From contig CAWEIK010000001.1 of assembly GCA_963809175.1 (NCBI GenBank), positions 1,519,020 to 1,583,019 on the forward strand: a DNA stretch of 64,000 nucleotides. Reading direction: 5' to 3'. The stretch's first letter is position 1; the number at the start of each line of letters is the position of its first letter. The notes under the pieces are model-generated. The model made no database searches and was not told the origin of the DNA. It worked only from the letters and a program-made list of their open reading frames with translations. This DNA is from JACCTU01 sp963809175. GTDB taxonomy: Bacteria > Actinomycetota > Thermoleophilia > Gaiellales > Gaiellaceae. Positions 36,522-46,775 of this stretch are shown here, in pieces. The translations under genes and the position numbers were made by a program.

Positions 36522-37703
36522 GTGTCGTTCGACCCGCTGACCGACGAGCAGAAAGAGATCCGCGAGCTGGTCCGCCAGCTCGCGCGCGACCGCATCGCAC
36601 CACGCGCAGCCGAGATCGACGAGTCGCACGAGTTCCCGTGGGACATCGTCGAGCTCTACCGGGAGCACGGGCTCTTCGGGCTCTTCTTCGACGAGGCCTA
36701 CGGCGGCCTCGGCACCGGCGCGCTGCTTGCGCTGATCGCGATCGAAGAGGTCTCCAAGGTCTGCGCGACGAGCGGGGTGATCCTTGCCGTGCAGGAGCTC
36801 GGGTCGCTCGGTCTGAAGCTCGCCGGGACCGACGAGCAGAAGGAGCGGTACCTGCCGCGGCTCGCGTCGGGCGAGTTCCTCGCGGCGTACGCGCTCACCG
36901 AGGCGGGCTCCGGCTCGGACTCCGCCGCGATGCGCAGCACCGCCCGCCGCGAGGGCGACGTCTACCTCCTGAACGGCTCCAAGCGCTTCATCACGAACGC
37001 GGGCGTCGCGAGTCTCTACACCGTCTTCGCCAAGACCGACCCCGAGGCGGGCCACCCCGGGATCTCCGCGTTCGTCGTCGAGTCGAACACGCCCGGCTTC
37101 GAGGTGACGCGACTCGAGCCGAAGCTCGGGATCACCGGCTCGACGACGGGTGAGCTCGCGTTCGAGGACGTGCGCGTCCCCGCGGAGAACCTGCTCGGCG
37201 GGGAGGGCGACGGCTTCAAGATCGCGATGCGCATCCTCGACCGCTCGCGGCCGGGGATCGCGGCCCAGGGCCTCGGGATCGCGCAGGGCGCGACCGACTA
37301 CGCGCTGCAGTACGCGAAGACGCGCGAGACGATGGGCAAGCCGATCGCCGAGCACCAGTTGATCGCGGGGAAGCTCGCGGACATGGAGACGGCGTGCGAG
37401 GCCGCGCGCGGGTTGCTCTACCGGTTCGGCGAAATGGTGGACGCGGGCGTCGACGGCGCCGACCTGACGAAGGCGTCGGCGCAGGCGAAGCTCTTCTGCA
37501 CCGACACCGCGATGTGGGTGACGACCGAGGCCGTGCAGATCCTCGGCGGCTACGGCTACATCAAGGAGTACCCGGTGGAGCGCATGATGCGCGACGCGAA
37601 GATCACGCAGATCTACGAGGGCACGAACGAGATCCAGCGCCTCGTGATCGCGCGCGAGATGCTGAAGGAGAACCGGGCGTTTCTGCTCGCGGGCGTCGGC
37701 TAG
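36522..37703 (+). CDS. Acyl-CoA dehydrogenase
   Basis: FAD-dependent acyl-CoA dehydrogenase of 393 residues, GTG start. Motifs are AAYALTEAGSGSDSAAMRST (FAD and substrate loop), RFITNAGVASLYTVFAKTD, GITGSTTGELAFEDVRVP and the C-terminal QILGGYGYIKEYPVERMMRD. The catalytic Glu is in ITQIYEGTNEIQRLVIARE (EGT). Probably a short- or branched-chain enzyme, as the EGT position fits butyryl-CoA-type members. A hairpin terminator follows. Confidence 0.92.
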   Translation: MSFDPLTDEQKEIRELVRQLARDRIAPRAAEIDESHEFPWDIVELYREHGLFGLFFDEAYGGLGTGALLALIAIEEVSKVCATSGVILAVQELGSLGLKLAGTDEQKERYLPRLASGEFLAAYALTEAGSGSDSAAMRSTARREGDVYLLNGSKRFITNAGVASLYTVFAKTDPEAGHPGISAFVVESNTPGFEVTRLEPKLGITGSTTGELAFEDVRVPAENLLGGEGDGFKIAMRILDRSRPGIAAQGLGIAQGATDYALQYAKTRETMGKPIAEHQLIAGKLADMETACEAARGLLYRFGEMVDAGVDGADLTKASAQAKLFCTDTAMWVTTEAVQILGGYGYIKEYPVERMMRDAKITQIYEGTNEIQRLVIAREMLKENRAFLLAGVG

Positions 37704-37717
37704 GCGTGCAGCCGAAC

Positions 37718-37745
37718 GCGGGCGACCACCGTCGGTCGCCCGCGC
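37718..37745 (+). terminator. Hairpin terminator after the acyl-CoA dehydrogenase
   Basis: Perfect 11-bp inverted repeat CGCGGGCGACC / GGTCGCCCGCG with a 6-nt loop, 14 bp beyond the stop. No T-run follows. It lies between convergent genes and could serve both. Confidence 0.55.
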
Positions 37746-37766
37746 TCGCTCGATCTGACGACTGAC

Positions 37767-38114
37767 CTAGGGTGGGCCGTGCCTGCAGTCGACGAAGCCC
37801 GGTGGCCCTGGCGGTACGAACGAGACCGCTGCGTGTCCGTTCTCACGTGTTGCCGTGCACGCCTGTACGAGTCCCTTGTCGTCGTTCGGCCCTGCGCTGT
37901 GCGCCGCGGGCATCAGCCCGATCGGCGACTCGTGCAAGCCCTTACCGCCCGCGTTGTCCGGCAGCGTCATGCCCGGCGGGCCTCCGACCCAGTGCTCCGT
38001 CGCGTTGCCCCCACCCGGCGGATCCACGATCAGGTGATGGGCGGCGGCCGGCGCAGGGAGCGCCAGCACAAACCCGACGGCCGCTATCAAAACCGTTAAA
38101 CGCCGCAATCGCAT
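37767..38114 (-). CDS. Small secreted protein
   Basis: Exported protein of 115 residues. ATG 38114 with GGGAGAG close upstream; signal peptide LTVLIAAVGFVLALPAPAAA then mature HHLIVDPPGGGNATEHWVGG. The mature chain is rich in Gly, Pro and His (HHL, EHW, AAHSA, GHAA, CRHG) and has two Cys (VQACTAT and VDCRHG). Metal binding is conceivable. No family is recognised. Confidence 0.65.
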   Translation of the reverse strand: MRLRRLTVLIAAVGFVLALPAPAAAHHLIVDPPGGGNATEHWVGGPPGMTLPDNAGGKGLHESPIGLMPAAHSAGPNDDKGLVQACTATRENGHAAVSFVPPGPPGFVDCRHGPP

Positions 38115-38218
38115 CTCTCCCTCTCCCCCAATGTTCTTAGGGCGATGGGCCGGATCTTCCCACTCGTACGTCACAGATGCAACATCGCGGGAACGCAGCA
38201 TCGCCTAGCGTCCCACGT

Positions 38219-39109
38219 GTGTCTCCCGAGGTTCGGCTCACGAGCGCCGACCGCGTCCTCTTCCCGGACGACGGGATCACGAAGGGCGATCTCTTCGCGT
38301 ACTACGGCGACGTCGCGCCGGCGATCGTGCCGCACCTGAAGGACCGGCCCTTCACGTTGAAGCGACAGCCACTCGGGATCAACGAGCAGGCCTACTTCCA
38401 GAAGCAGGCACCGAAGGGGATACCCGACTGGATCCCGACTCGGCAGTTCACGACTCAACCGCGCGAGGGTGGGCCGCGGCTCGTCGACTTCGCGCTCGTC
38501 AACTCGCGCGACGCGCTCCTCTGGATGGTGCAGATGAACTGCATCGACATGAACGCGTGGTACTCGCGCGTCGACAAGCCTGAGCGTCCCGACTACGTCG
38601 TCTTCGACCTCGATCCGCCCGACGACGGCTTCGCGAACGCGATCAAGGTCGCGCACCTCGTGCACGAGGCGCTCGAGGAGCTCGACCTGCGCTCGTACGT
38701 GAAGACGAGCGGCGCGTCGGGGATCCACGTGCTCGTCCCGATCGCGCGTCGCGCGACGTTCCAGCAGACGTACGAGTTCGCCGAGCGCGTCTCGCGCGGC
38801 GTCGAGGAGCGCAACCCGGGCCTCGCGACGACCGAGTGGTTGAAGAAGAAGCGTCCCGAGGGCTCGGTGCTCGTCGACCACCGGCAGAACGGCCACGGCA
38901 AGACGATCGCGTCCGCGTACTCGGTGCGCCCTCGCCCTGGTGCGCCCGTCTCGACGCCGCTGCGCTGGGAGGAGCTGACGCCGAAGGTCCGCCCGCGCGA
39001 CTTCGGGATGAAAGAGGCGCTCGCGCGGATCGAGCAGCACGGCGATCTCTACGAGCCGGTGCTTCGCGGCGGCCAGTCGCTCGGGCCGGCGCTCCGCAGC
39101 CTGCGGTGA
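38219..39109 (+). CDS. LigD-type polymerase/primase domain protein
   Basis: Stand-alone LigD polymerase (archaeo-eukaryotic primase fold) of 296 residues from GTG 38219. Motifs are LTSADRVLFPDDGITKGDLF, RPFTLKRQPLGINEQAYFQK, VVFDLDPPDDGF (catalytic Asp pair), SGASGIHVLVPIARRATF and VLVDHRQNGHGKTIASAYSV. It would add nucleotides in non-homologous end joining with Ku and a separate ligase. It ends coupled to an FAD oxidoreductase by a 4-bp overlap, an unexpected partner. Confidence 0.9.
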   Translation: MSPEVRLTSADRVLFPDDGITKGDLFAYYGDVAPAIVPHLKDRPFTLKRQPLGINEQAYFQKQAPKGIPDWIPTRQFTTQPREGGPRLVDFALVNSRDALLWMVQMNCIDMNAWYSRVDKPERPDYVVFDLDPPDDGFANAIKVAHLVHEALEELDLRSYVKTSGASGIHVLVPIARRATFQQTYEFAERVSRGVEERNPGLATTEWLKKKRPEGSVLVDHRQNGHGKTIASAYSVRPRPGAPVSTPLRWEELTPKVRPRDFGMKEALARIEQHGDLYEPVLRGGQSLGPALRSLR

Positions 39110-40524
39110 GGGCGGTCGTCGTCGGCTCGGGCCCGAACGGCCTCGCCGGCGCGCTCGAGCTGGCGCGCGCGGGGCTCGACGTCGACGTCTACGAGGCGAA
39201 CGAGACTCTCGGCGGCGGCGTCCGCTCGCTCGAGCTGACCCTGCCCGGGTTCGTGCACGACGTCTGCTCCGCGATCCATCCGCTCGGTGCCCACTCGCCG
39301 TTCTTCCGCTCGCTCGACCTCGACGTCGAGTGGGTCGAGCCGGACGCACAGGCTGCGCACCCGCTCGACGACGGCACCGCGGTTCTGCTCGAGCGCGACC
39401 TCGACGCGACCGCCGACGGTCTCGGCGTGGACGGAGCGGCATACAGGAAGCTCGTCGCGCCGCTCGTCGAGCACTGGCCGCTCGTCGAGCCCGTGCTGAT
39501 CGGCCCGCTGCCGCCGTCTGCGCGCGCGCTCGCCCGTCTCGCCCGAACGCTCGGGCCTCGTCCCGCGCTGCATGCGCTCGCGTCTGCGCGATCGCTCGCG
39601 GAGAGCACGTTCACGACGGAGCGAGCGCGCGCGTTCTTCGCCGGCCTCTCCTCGCACTCGATGCTTCCGCTCGAGCGAAGACCGAGCGCGGGCTTCGGTC
39701 TCTCGCTGCTCGTCCTCGGGCACGTCTTCGGCTGGAGCTTCCCGCGCGGCGGTGCCCAGCGGCTCACCGACGCGTTCGTCGCGCGGCTCGCCGAGCACGG
39801 CGTGCGCGTGCACGCGTCGAGCCCGGTCGACGAGCTCCCGGTCGCCGACGTCGTGTTGGCGGACGTCGCGCCGCGCGAGCTGCTTCGCCTCGCGCACGGT
39901 CGCTTTCCGGAGCGCTACGAGCGCGCGCTTCGCCGCTACCGCCACGGCCCGGGCGCGTTCAAGCTCGACTGGGCGCTCTCGGAGCCGATCCCGTGGCGCG
40001 CGCCGGAGGTCGGCCGCGCCGCGACGGTCCACCTCGGCGGCACGCTCGACGAGCTCTCCGCCTCGGAGTGGGCGGCCTGGACGGGGAGGAAGGGACCGGC
40101 GCCGTTCGTGCTCCTCGCGCAGCACACGCGCTTCGACCCGTCACGCGCACCCGCCGGCAAGCACACCGCGTGGGCGTACTGCCACGTCCCGAACGGCTCG
40201 CGCGAGGACTACACCGAGGCGATCGAGGCGCAGGTCGAGCGCTTCGCGCCCGGCTTCCGCGAGACCGTCCTCGCCCGGAGCGCCTGGGGGCCGGCCGAGA
40301 TCGAGGGCCACAACCGCAACCTGGTCGGCGGAGACATCAACTGCGGCGCGATGGACCTCGGCCAGCTCTTCACGCGCCCCGTTCGCTCCCGCGTTCCCTA
40401 CCGCACGCCGCTCGCGGGCGTGTACCTCTGCTCGGCCGCGACTCCGCCCGGGGGCGGCGTCCACGGGATGTGCGGGGTGTCCGCAGCCCGGGTCGCCCTG
40501 GAAGACCTTTCGAAGCGCGCGTAA
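39106..40524 (+). CDS. Phytoene-desaturase-like FAD oxidoreductase
   Basis: Flavoprotein of 472 residues, GTG overlapping the upstream stop. The dinucleotide-binding motif is VVGSGPNGLAGALELA with the ribose-binding Glu in VYEANETLGGGVRS. The C-terminal FAD motif YLCSAATPPGGGVHGMCGV is typical of the NAD(P)/FAD-dependent carotenoid and retinol desaturase group (COG1233). The substrate is unknown and no carotenoid genes are near. Confidence 0.85.
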   Translation: MRAVVVGSGPNGLAGALELARAGLDVDVYEANETLGGGVRSLELTLPGFVHDVCSAIHPLGAHSPFFRSLDLDVEWVEPDAQAAHPLDDGTAVLLERDLDATADGLGVDGAAYRKLVAPLVEHWPLVEPVLIGPLPPSARALARLARTLGPRPALHALASARSLAESTFTTERARAFFAGLSSHSMLPLERRPSAGFGLSLLVLGHVFGWSFPRGGAQRLTDAFVARLAEHGVRVHASSPVDELPVADVVLADVAPRELLRLAHGRFPERYERALRRYRHGPGAFKLDWALSEPIPWRAPEVGRAATVHLGGTLDELSASEWAAWTGRKGPAPFVLLAQHTRFDPSRAPAGKHTAWAYCHVPNGSREDYTEAIEAQVERFAPGFRETVLARSAWGPAEIEGHNRNLVGGDINCGAMDLGQLFTRPVRSRVPYRTPLAGVYLCSAATPPGGGVHGMCGVSAARVALEDLSKRA

Positions 40525-40534
40525 CATCCCGCTC

Positions 40535-40975
40535 GTGAGCCAGATGACCGTCCACGTCCGGAGCGCGCACGAGGGCTCGTTCTCGGTCGGCTGGTCGGGC
40601 CCGCACTCGCTCGTCGTCGACCGTGGCCCCGAGGACGGGGGCCAGGGCATGGGCTTCAACGGCGGCCAGCTGCTCCTGCTCGCGCTGGGTGCCTGCTTCG
40701 CGAACGACGTCTTCCGCGAAGCGGCGAAGCGCGAGCTCGACGTGCTCGGCGTGCGCGTCGTCGTGGAGTGCGACTGGGAGGGCGATCCGCCGCGCGCCGC
40801 GAACCTGCGCTACTCGACGCGCGTCGAGGCCGAGGCCGGCGAGGACGAGATCATGGAGCTGATCCGGCACGTCGACGAGATCGCCGAGGTGCACGGAACG
40901 CTCCGCGACGGAATCACGATCGAGCTCGCCGAGGCCGAGGCGGTCTCGATGCAGGTCGAGACCAGCGCGATCTAG
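40535..40975 (+). CDS. OsmC-family protein
   Basis: OsmC/Ohr-like protein of 146 residues, GTG start. The central helix GGQLLLLALGACFANDVFRE holds the first redox Cys and RVVVECDWEG the second. Family members reduce organic peroxides or act on acyl substrates. It lies tail-to-tail with the Nudix gene (4-bp stop overlap). Confidence 0.82.
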   Translation: MSQMTVHVRSAHEGSFSVGWSGPHSLVVDRGPEDGGQGMGFNGGQLLLLALGACFANDVFREAAKRELDVLGVRVVVECDWEGDPPRAANLRYSTRVEAEAGEDEIMELIRHVDEIAEVHGTLRDGITIELAEAEAVSMQVETSAI

Positions 40976-41391
40976 AGCTCTGCGAGGACCGGGTCGGTAC
41001 CGCCCCAGAGCTCCGGGGCGGGCTCGAGCGGGACCCAGCGGTACAGGAACACGAGCCCGGCGTCGTCTCCGTCTCCGCCGACGACGTGCTCCCACGCGTC
41101 GGGCGCGTCCGGCGCCTCGACGTCGAACGCGTGGTTCGTGTACCTGCGCCCGTGCGGCAGCTCGTGCGGCCCGAACGTCCCGAACTTGCGCAGCACGCGC
41201 GCGTTCGTGAGCCCAGCCTCCTCCTCGAGCTCGCGCAGGAGCCCGGCTTCGAGGTCCTCGCCGGGCTCGAGCCGCCCCGCCGGGACCTGCGTTCCCGCGC
41301 TGGGGTGGTCGCGGTGGTCGAAGACGAGCAGCTCCTTGCGCCCGTCGCGCTCGCGCGTGACGTACGCGAGCACGCGGTCGGTGTACTTCAC
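40972..41391 (-). CDS. Nudix hydrolase
   Basis: Nudix protein of 139 residues with box GRLEPGEDLEAGLLRELEEE followed by AGL. GTG 41391 overlaps the stop of the upstream HhH-GPD gene by 4 bp. The long strand VLAYVTRERDGRKELLVFDH resembles the actinobacterial NTP- or ADP-sugar type. Coupling to a base-excision protein suggests nucleotide-pool sanitation, as inference. Confidence 0.85.
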   Translation of the reverse strand: MKYTDRVLAYVTRERDGRKELLVFDHRDHPSAGTQVPAGRLEPGEDLEAGLLRELEEEAGLTNARVLRKFGTFGPHELPHGRRYTNHAFDVEAPDAPDAWEHVVGGDGDDAGLVFLYRWVPLEPAPELWGGTDPVLAEL

Positions 41392-41945
41392 TCTTGCGCG
41401 GCGCGGAGCTTGGCCTTGTGCGCGCGCTTTGCTTCCTGATAGCGCGCGAGCGCCTCGGCGGAGTCGACGTCGCCGAGCGTGGGGTGGTTCGGAACGAGCG
41501 GCTCCGCTGCTTTCACGCCGAAGCGCTTCGCCAACACCGCGCCGAGCGACGTCGTCTTCATCTCGCCGAACCCCGGCAGCGCACCGATCCGCTTCCGCAG
41601 ATCGTCGCCGTCGGCCGCCTCGCTCCAGACGCGCTCGGCCCGGCCGCCGTACTCGTCGACGAGCGTCGCGCAGAGCTCCTGCACGCGCCGGGCCATGTTC
41701 CCGGGAAAGCGGTGCACAGCGGGCTTCTCGCGGAAGGCCGCCTCGAGCTCCGCAGGGTCCAGCTGCGCGATCGCAGCTGCGTCGAGCTTCCCGAGCCGCT
41801 CCTTCAGCTTCAGCGGTCCGAGGAACGCCGTCGGGACGGTCACCTGCTGGTCGAGTGCGAACCCGATCAGCAGCGCGAGCGGGTCCTCGGCCAGCAGCCG
41901 GTCGGCGTCGTCGTTGCCGGTGAAGTGGAGCCGATCCGGGTTCAC
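41388..41945 (-). CDS. HhH-GPD-family base-excision repair protein
   Basis: Protein of 185 residues resembling the small uncharacterised HhH-GPD family (TIGR03252-like). MNPDRLHFTGNDDADRLLAE starts it, LIGFALDQQVTVPTAFLGPL is the first helical domain, and RKRIGALPGFGEMKTTSLGA is the helix-hairpin-helix, followed by an acidic residue region. A glycosylase activity is not proven for this family. Divergent from lhr by 50 bp. Confidence 0.8.
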   Translation of the reverse strand: MNPDRLHFTGNDDADRLLAEDPLALLIGFALDQQVTVPTAFLGPLKLKERLGKLDAAAIAQLDPAELEAAFREKPAVHRFPGNMARRVQELCATLVDEYGGRAERVWSEAADGDDLRKRIGALPGFGEMKTTSLGAVLAKRFGVKAAEPLVPNHPTLGDVDSAEALARYQEAKRAHKAKLRAAQE

Positions 41946-41995
41946 GGGGAAAGCTTACGGTTCCGCGAACGGCTCCCAGGCGTACACTTGTTCGT

Positions 41996-44900
41996 GTGGA
42001 CGCGCTGGCGCCGTTCAGCCCGACGACACGTGCCTGGTTCGAGAACGCGTTCCGGGAGCCGACCCCTGCGCAGGCGACCGGCTGGCCGGCGATCGCCTCC
42101 GGCGAGCACGTCCTGATCCAGGCGCCGACCGGCTCCGGCAAGACGCTCGCCGCGTTTCTCTACGGGATCGACCGGCTGAACGCGACGCCGGGCGAGGGCC
42201 TGCGCCTGATCTACGTCTCGCCGCTGAAGGCGCTGAACTACGACATCGAGCGCAACCTGCGCGGCCCGCTCGCGGGTCTCCAGTCGAAGCTTCGCGTCGG
42301 CGTGCGCACCGGCGACACGCCGCAGAAGGAACGCCTGGCGATGGTCAAGGACCCGCCGGACATCCTGATCACGACACCGGAGTCGCTCTACCTGATGCTG
42401 ACGTCGGCGGCGCGCGAGATCCTGCGCAACGTCGACACGCTGATCCTCGACGAGGTGCATGCGGTTGCAGGCACGAAGCGCGGCGCGCACATGGCGCTGA
42501 CCGTCGAGCGGCTCGAGGCGTTGAACGAGACGTCCTTCCAGCGCATCGGCCTCTCCGCAACGCAGCGCCCGATGGACGAGATCGGTCGCTTCGTCTCCGG
42601 CGCACGACCGATCAGGCTCGTCGACGCGGGCACGCGCAAGGAAATGGACCTGCAGGTGATCGTGCCGCTCGACGACATGCGCGAGCCGGGGCAGGGCGCC
42701 GACGTGCAGGACATCCTCGGCACGGGCGGCGAGTCGCCGCAGCAGTCGATCTGGCCGTCGATCTACCCGAAGATCCTGGAGCTCGTCCGCGAGCACCGCT
42801 CGACGATCGTGTTCGTGAACAACCGGCGCCTCGCCGAACGGCTCGCGCTGCGGTTGAACGACCTCGCGAACGCCGACAAGGACGACGGCGAACCGCACGA
42901 GGAGATCGCGCGCTCGCACCACGGCTCGCTCGCGCGCGAGCAGCGGCTGATCGTCGAGGAGGAGCTCAAGGCCGGGCGCATCCCGTGTCTGGTTGCGACG
43001 TCGTCGCTCGAGCTCGGCATCGACATGGGCGCGGTCGACCTCGTGATCCAGGTCGAGTCGCCGAAGTCGGTCGCGCGCGGGCTGCAGCGCATCGGTCGCG
43101 CCGGCCACGAGCTCGGCGCCGTCTCGCGCGGGCGCATCTTCCCGAAGTTCCGCGCCGACCTGCTCGAGTCGGCGGTCGTCGCGCGCCGCGTGCTCGACGG
43201 CGAGATCGAGGAGACGGTCATCCCGCGCAACCCGCTCGACGTGCTCGCGCAGCAGATCGTCGCGATCACCGCCGACGAGGAGATCGCCGTCGACGACCTG
43301 CACCGGCTCGTGCGACGCGCGTACCCGTTCGCGGAGCTCTCGCGCGCGCAGCTCGAGAACGTGCTCGACATGCTCGCGGGCCGGTACCCGTCCGACGAGT
43401 TCGCCGAGCTGCGGCCGCGCATCGTCTGGGACCGCACGGCAGGCGTGATCCGCGGTCGCACCGGCGCGCGCAAGCTCGCGGTCACGAACGCGGGCACGAT
43501 CCCCGACCGCGGCCTGTTCGGCGTCCACCTCGTGAACGGCGGCGGCCGCGTCGGCGAGCTCGACGAGGAGATGGTCTACGAGGCGCGCGCGGGCCAGACG
43601 TTCCTGCTCGGCGCCTCGACGTGGCGGATCGAGGAGATCACGCGCGACCGCGTGCTCGTCTCGCCGGCGCCCGGCGTGCCCGGCGCGGTGCCGTTCTGGA
43701 AGGGCGAGGGCGTCGGGCGGCCGTACGAGCTCGGCGCGGCGATCGGCAAGTTCTCGCGCGAGCTCGTCGCGCTGCCCGAGGAGAAGGCGCTCGCGAAGCT
43801 CCGCGACGAGCACACGCTCGACGACAAGGCCGCGCGCAACCTGCTCACGTTCCTGAACGAGCAGGCGGCCGCGACGGGTGTCGTCCCGTCCGACCGCACG
43901 GTCGTGATCGAGCGCTTCCGCGACGAGATCGGCGACTGGCGCGTCTGCGTGCTGACGCCGTTCGGCGGTCGCGTGCACGCGCCGTGGGCGCTCGCGCTCG
44001 CCGCGCGGCTGCGCGAGTCGCTCGGGATGGACGTGCAGTCGATCTGGTCGGACGACGGGATCGCGCTGCACCTGCCCGACGCCGACGCGCCGCCCTCGAC
44101 CGAGGATCTGATGATCGACCCGGCGGAGATCGAGGAGCTCGTCGTCGGCGAGCTGTCCGGCTCCGCGCTCTTCGGCGCGCGCTTCCGCGAGAACGCCTCG
44201 CGCGCGTTGCTGATCCCGCGCCGGCGTCCCGGCCAGCGCACGCCGCTCTGGCAGCAGCGCCTGAAGGCGCAGTCGCTGCTGCAGGTCGCGCGGCAGTACG
44301 GCTCGTTCCCGATCATCCTCGAGACGTATCGCGAGTGCCTGCAGGACGTGTTCGACCTGCCGGCGCTGCGAGGGATCCTGCGCGGCCTGAAGCTGCGCGA
44401 GCTCGACCTCGTCGACGTCGAGTCACAGTCGGCGTCGCCGTTCTCGTCGTCGCTGCTCTTCGACTACATCGCCACCTACATGTACGAGGACGACACGCCG
44501 CCCGCCGAGCGGCGCGCGCAGGCGCTGTCGCTCGACCGCGACCTGCTCCGCGAGCTGCTCGGGCAGGAGGAGCTGCGTGACCTGATCGACCCCGGCGCGC
44601 TCGAGGAGGTCGAGGCGCAGCTCCGCGGCAACGCGCGCAACCCCGACGAGCTGCACGACATCCTGCGCCGGCGCGGCGATCTGCGCGAAGGCGAGTACGA
44701 CGCCGGGTTCGCGGAGACGCTGATCCGCGAGCGGCGTGCGTTCCGCGCGAGGGTCGCCGGCGACGAGCGGTTGATCGCCGCCGAGGACGCGGGCCGCTAC
44801 CGCGACGCGCTCGGCGTGATGCCGCCCGGCGGGCTTCCCGACGCGTTCCTGACGGAGTCCGACCCCGCAACCGCGTTGCAGCAACTCGTGCTCAGGTTCG

Positions 44901-46292
44901 CGAAGGGGCGCGGGCCGTTCACGACCGGCCAGGCGAGCGAGCACTTCGGCCGCGACGTCGAGCAGCAACTGCGCGAGCTCGAGCGCGAGGAGAAGCTGAT
45001 CCGCGGCGAGCTGCGCCCGGGCGGCACCGAGCGCGAGTGGTGCGACCCCGACGTGCTGCGCCGGCTCCGCCGCGCGTCGCTCGCCGCGCTGCGCAAGGAG
45101 GTCGAGCCCGCCGAGCAGGCGACGCTCGGCCGCTTCCTGCCGAGCTGGCACGGCATCGACCGGCGCGCGACGCTGCGCGAGGCACTCGTGCCGCTGCAGG
45201 GGCTCGCGCTGCCGGTGAAGCTCTGGGAGTCCGAGGTGCTGCCGCGGCGCGTGCCGAACTACCAGCCGCTTGCAGCTCGACCAGCTCTGCGCGTCGGGCG
45301 AGCTCGTCTGGGTCGGTGCCGGTCTCGATCGCGTCGCGCTCTTCTTCCGCGAGGACGCGGGCGTGCTCGGCCGTCCGGCCGCGGCTGCGGCTCCCGAGAC
45401 CGAGGCTGCGCAGAAGATCCGCGACGCGCTCGCGGGCGGCGCGAAGTTCTGGTTCGACCTCGTCGAGGCGACCGGGCTCGAGCACGCAGAGGTGCTGCCC
45501 GCACTGTGGGATCTCGTCTGGGCGGGCGAGGTGCGAAACGACGCCTGGACGCCGCTTCGTGCCGGGAAGCGCTACGAGGCGCCGCGGCCGCAGCGACTGC
45601 GCGCGCGTCGCTTCTCGCGCCAGCGCGCGAACGCGAACACGGCGACGCAGGGCCGCTGGTCGCTCACCGACAACCTCTTCGCGGAGGCACCCGATCGCCG
45701 TGCGCTCGCGGAGCTGCTGCTCGAGCGGCAGGGGATCGTCACGCGAGACGGCGTGCGCGCCGAGGGGATCCCCGGCGGCTACGGCGCGGTGTACGGCGAG
45801 CTGCGCGCGCTCGAGACGCTCGGCATCTGCCGGCGCGGCTACTTCGTCGAGGGACTCGGCGGCGCGCAGTTCGCGCTCGCGGGCGGTGTCGAGCGCTTGC
45901 GCGAGCTTCGTCCCCGCGACGACGACGAGCCCGACGCGCTCGTGCTCGCCGCCGCCGACCCGGCCCAGCCCTACGGCGCGGCGATCGCGTGGCCGAAGCG
46001 CGCCGGCGGTCGTGCGGCACGCGTCGCGGGCGCCTACGTCGTGTTGCTCGGCGGTGAGCCGGCGCTCTACGTCGAGCGCGGCGGCAAGTCGCTCGTCGCG
46101 CTCCGCGAGCCCGACGAGGACTGGCTGCGCGAGGCGCTGGCGGCGCTCGTCGCGCACGTGAGGCAGCGAGGCCGCAAGCGCCTCGCGGTCGAGCGCTTCG
46201 ACGGCGAACCTGTCGGCGAGACCGAGGTCATGCCGCTGTTGCTCGAGGCCGGCTTCCTGGCCGGTCCGCGCCGCGCAGTCCTTCGCCCGTGA
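41996..46292 (+). CDS. lhr: Lhr-type ATP-dependent DNA helicase (frame broken near 45270)
   Basis: Superfamily 2 helicase of about 1431 residues, GTG start. Motifs are Q-type FREPTPAQATGWPAI, Walker A APTGSGKTLAAFLYGI, DEVH in LILDEVHAVAGTKRGAHMAL, SATQRP, and motif VI LQRIGRAGHELGAVSRGRIF. The Lhr winged-helix and C-terminal domains follow. An extra T in TT 45270-45271 separates VPNYQP from LQLDQLCASGELVWVGAGLD. Length is close to mycobacterial Lhr (~1500). Lhr unwinds 3'-tailed and RNA:DNA duplexes in mitomycin-type damage repair. Confidence 0.92.
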
Positions 46293-46582
46293 GAGCCGCC
46301 GCCGCGCTCGCCGCGCTCGTTGTCCTGGCGGGCTGCGGCGCGGGGCCGCCGGAGCAGGAGGCCGCTGAGCGCTACCTCGCTCGGACGACCGAAACGGACG
46401 GGGCGGAGTGCACTGCGCGTTCCCGCATCTGGTTCCGCGAGGGAGAGCCCGCCAACGTCTTCGTCTGCGCGGTCAAGGTCGGCGACGGGTTCTGCGACCG
46501 TTACCGCGTCGACCGCAGCGGCGCGCAGTTCAGCGCGCGAGTGCTCGAACGACGTGGAGGCTGCGTCCTGCCCGCCGGCTGA
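46289..46582 (+). CDS. Small putative lipoprotein
   Basis: Protein of 97 residues, GTG overlapping the lhr stop. Signal peptide AAAALAALVVLAGCG with lipobox LAGC near residue 16. The mature part has four further Cys (AECTARSR, VFVCAVKV, GFCDRYRV, GGCVLPAG), so two disulfides are possible. No known domain. The coupling to lhr is probably incidental. Confidence 0.6.
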   Translation: MRAAAALAALVVLAGCGAGPPEQEAAERYLARTTETDGAECTARSRIWFREGEPANVFVCAVKVGDGFCDRYRVDRSGAQFSARVLERRGGCVLPAG

Positions 46583-46637
46583 TCGCTCGCCCGAGGGATG
46601 TAACGGCCGCACGCGGCACGCCGATTTCGAGGGCGTA

Positions 46638-46742
46638 ATGGACCCGGTGCAGACGAAGCTCTTGCTGCTCATGATGCTCATGTGCCTGCTCTTCGCGGCG
46701 CAGCTGCTGACGCAGGCCGGCGCCTTCGCAGCGGTCCCGTAG
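46638..46742 (+). CDS. Possible 34-residue membrane peptide
   Basis: ATG 46638 preceded by GAGGG encodes a peptide with one hydrophobic helix (KLLLLMMLMCLLFAAQLL). The 193-bp gap holds nothing else I can name. The composition fits a real membrane sORF, but evidence is limited to start, weak ribosome site and hydrophobicity. Confidence 0.3.
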   Translation: MDPVQTKLLLLMMLMCLLFAAQLLTQAGAFAAVP

Positions 46743-46775
46743 AGGACGCCGACACCACTCGCTACCCTCGAGGCC

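Noticed and set aside
41942..44071. A 709-codon minus-strand frame antisense to lhr
   Set aside because: Low-complexity Arg/Asp/Leu composition with no motif; lhr motifs on the other strand are unambiguous.
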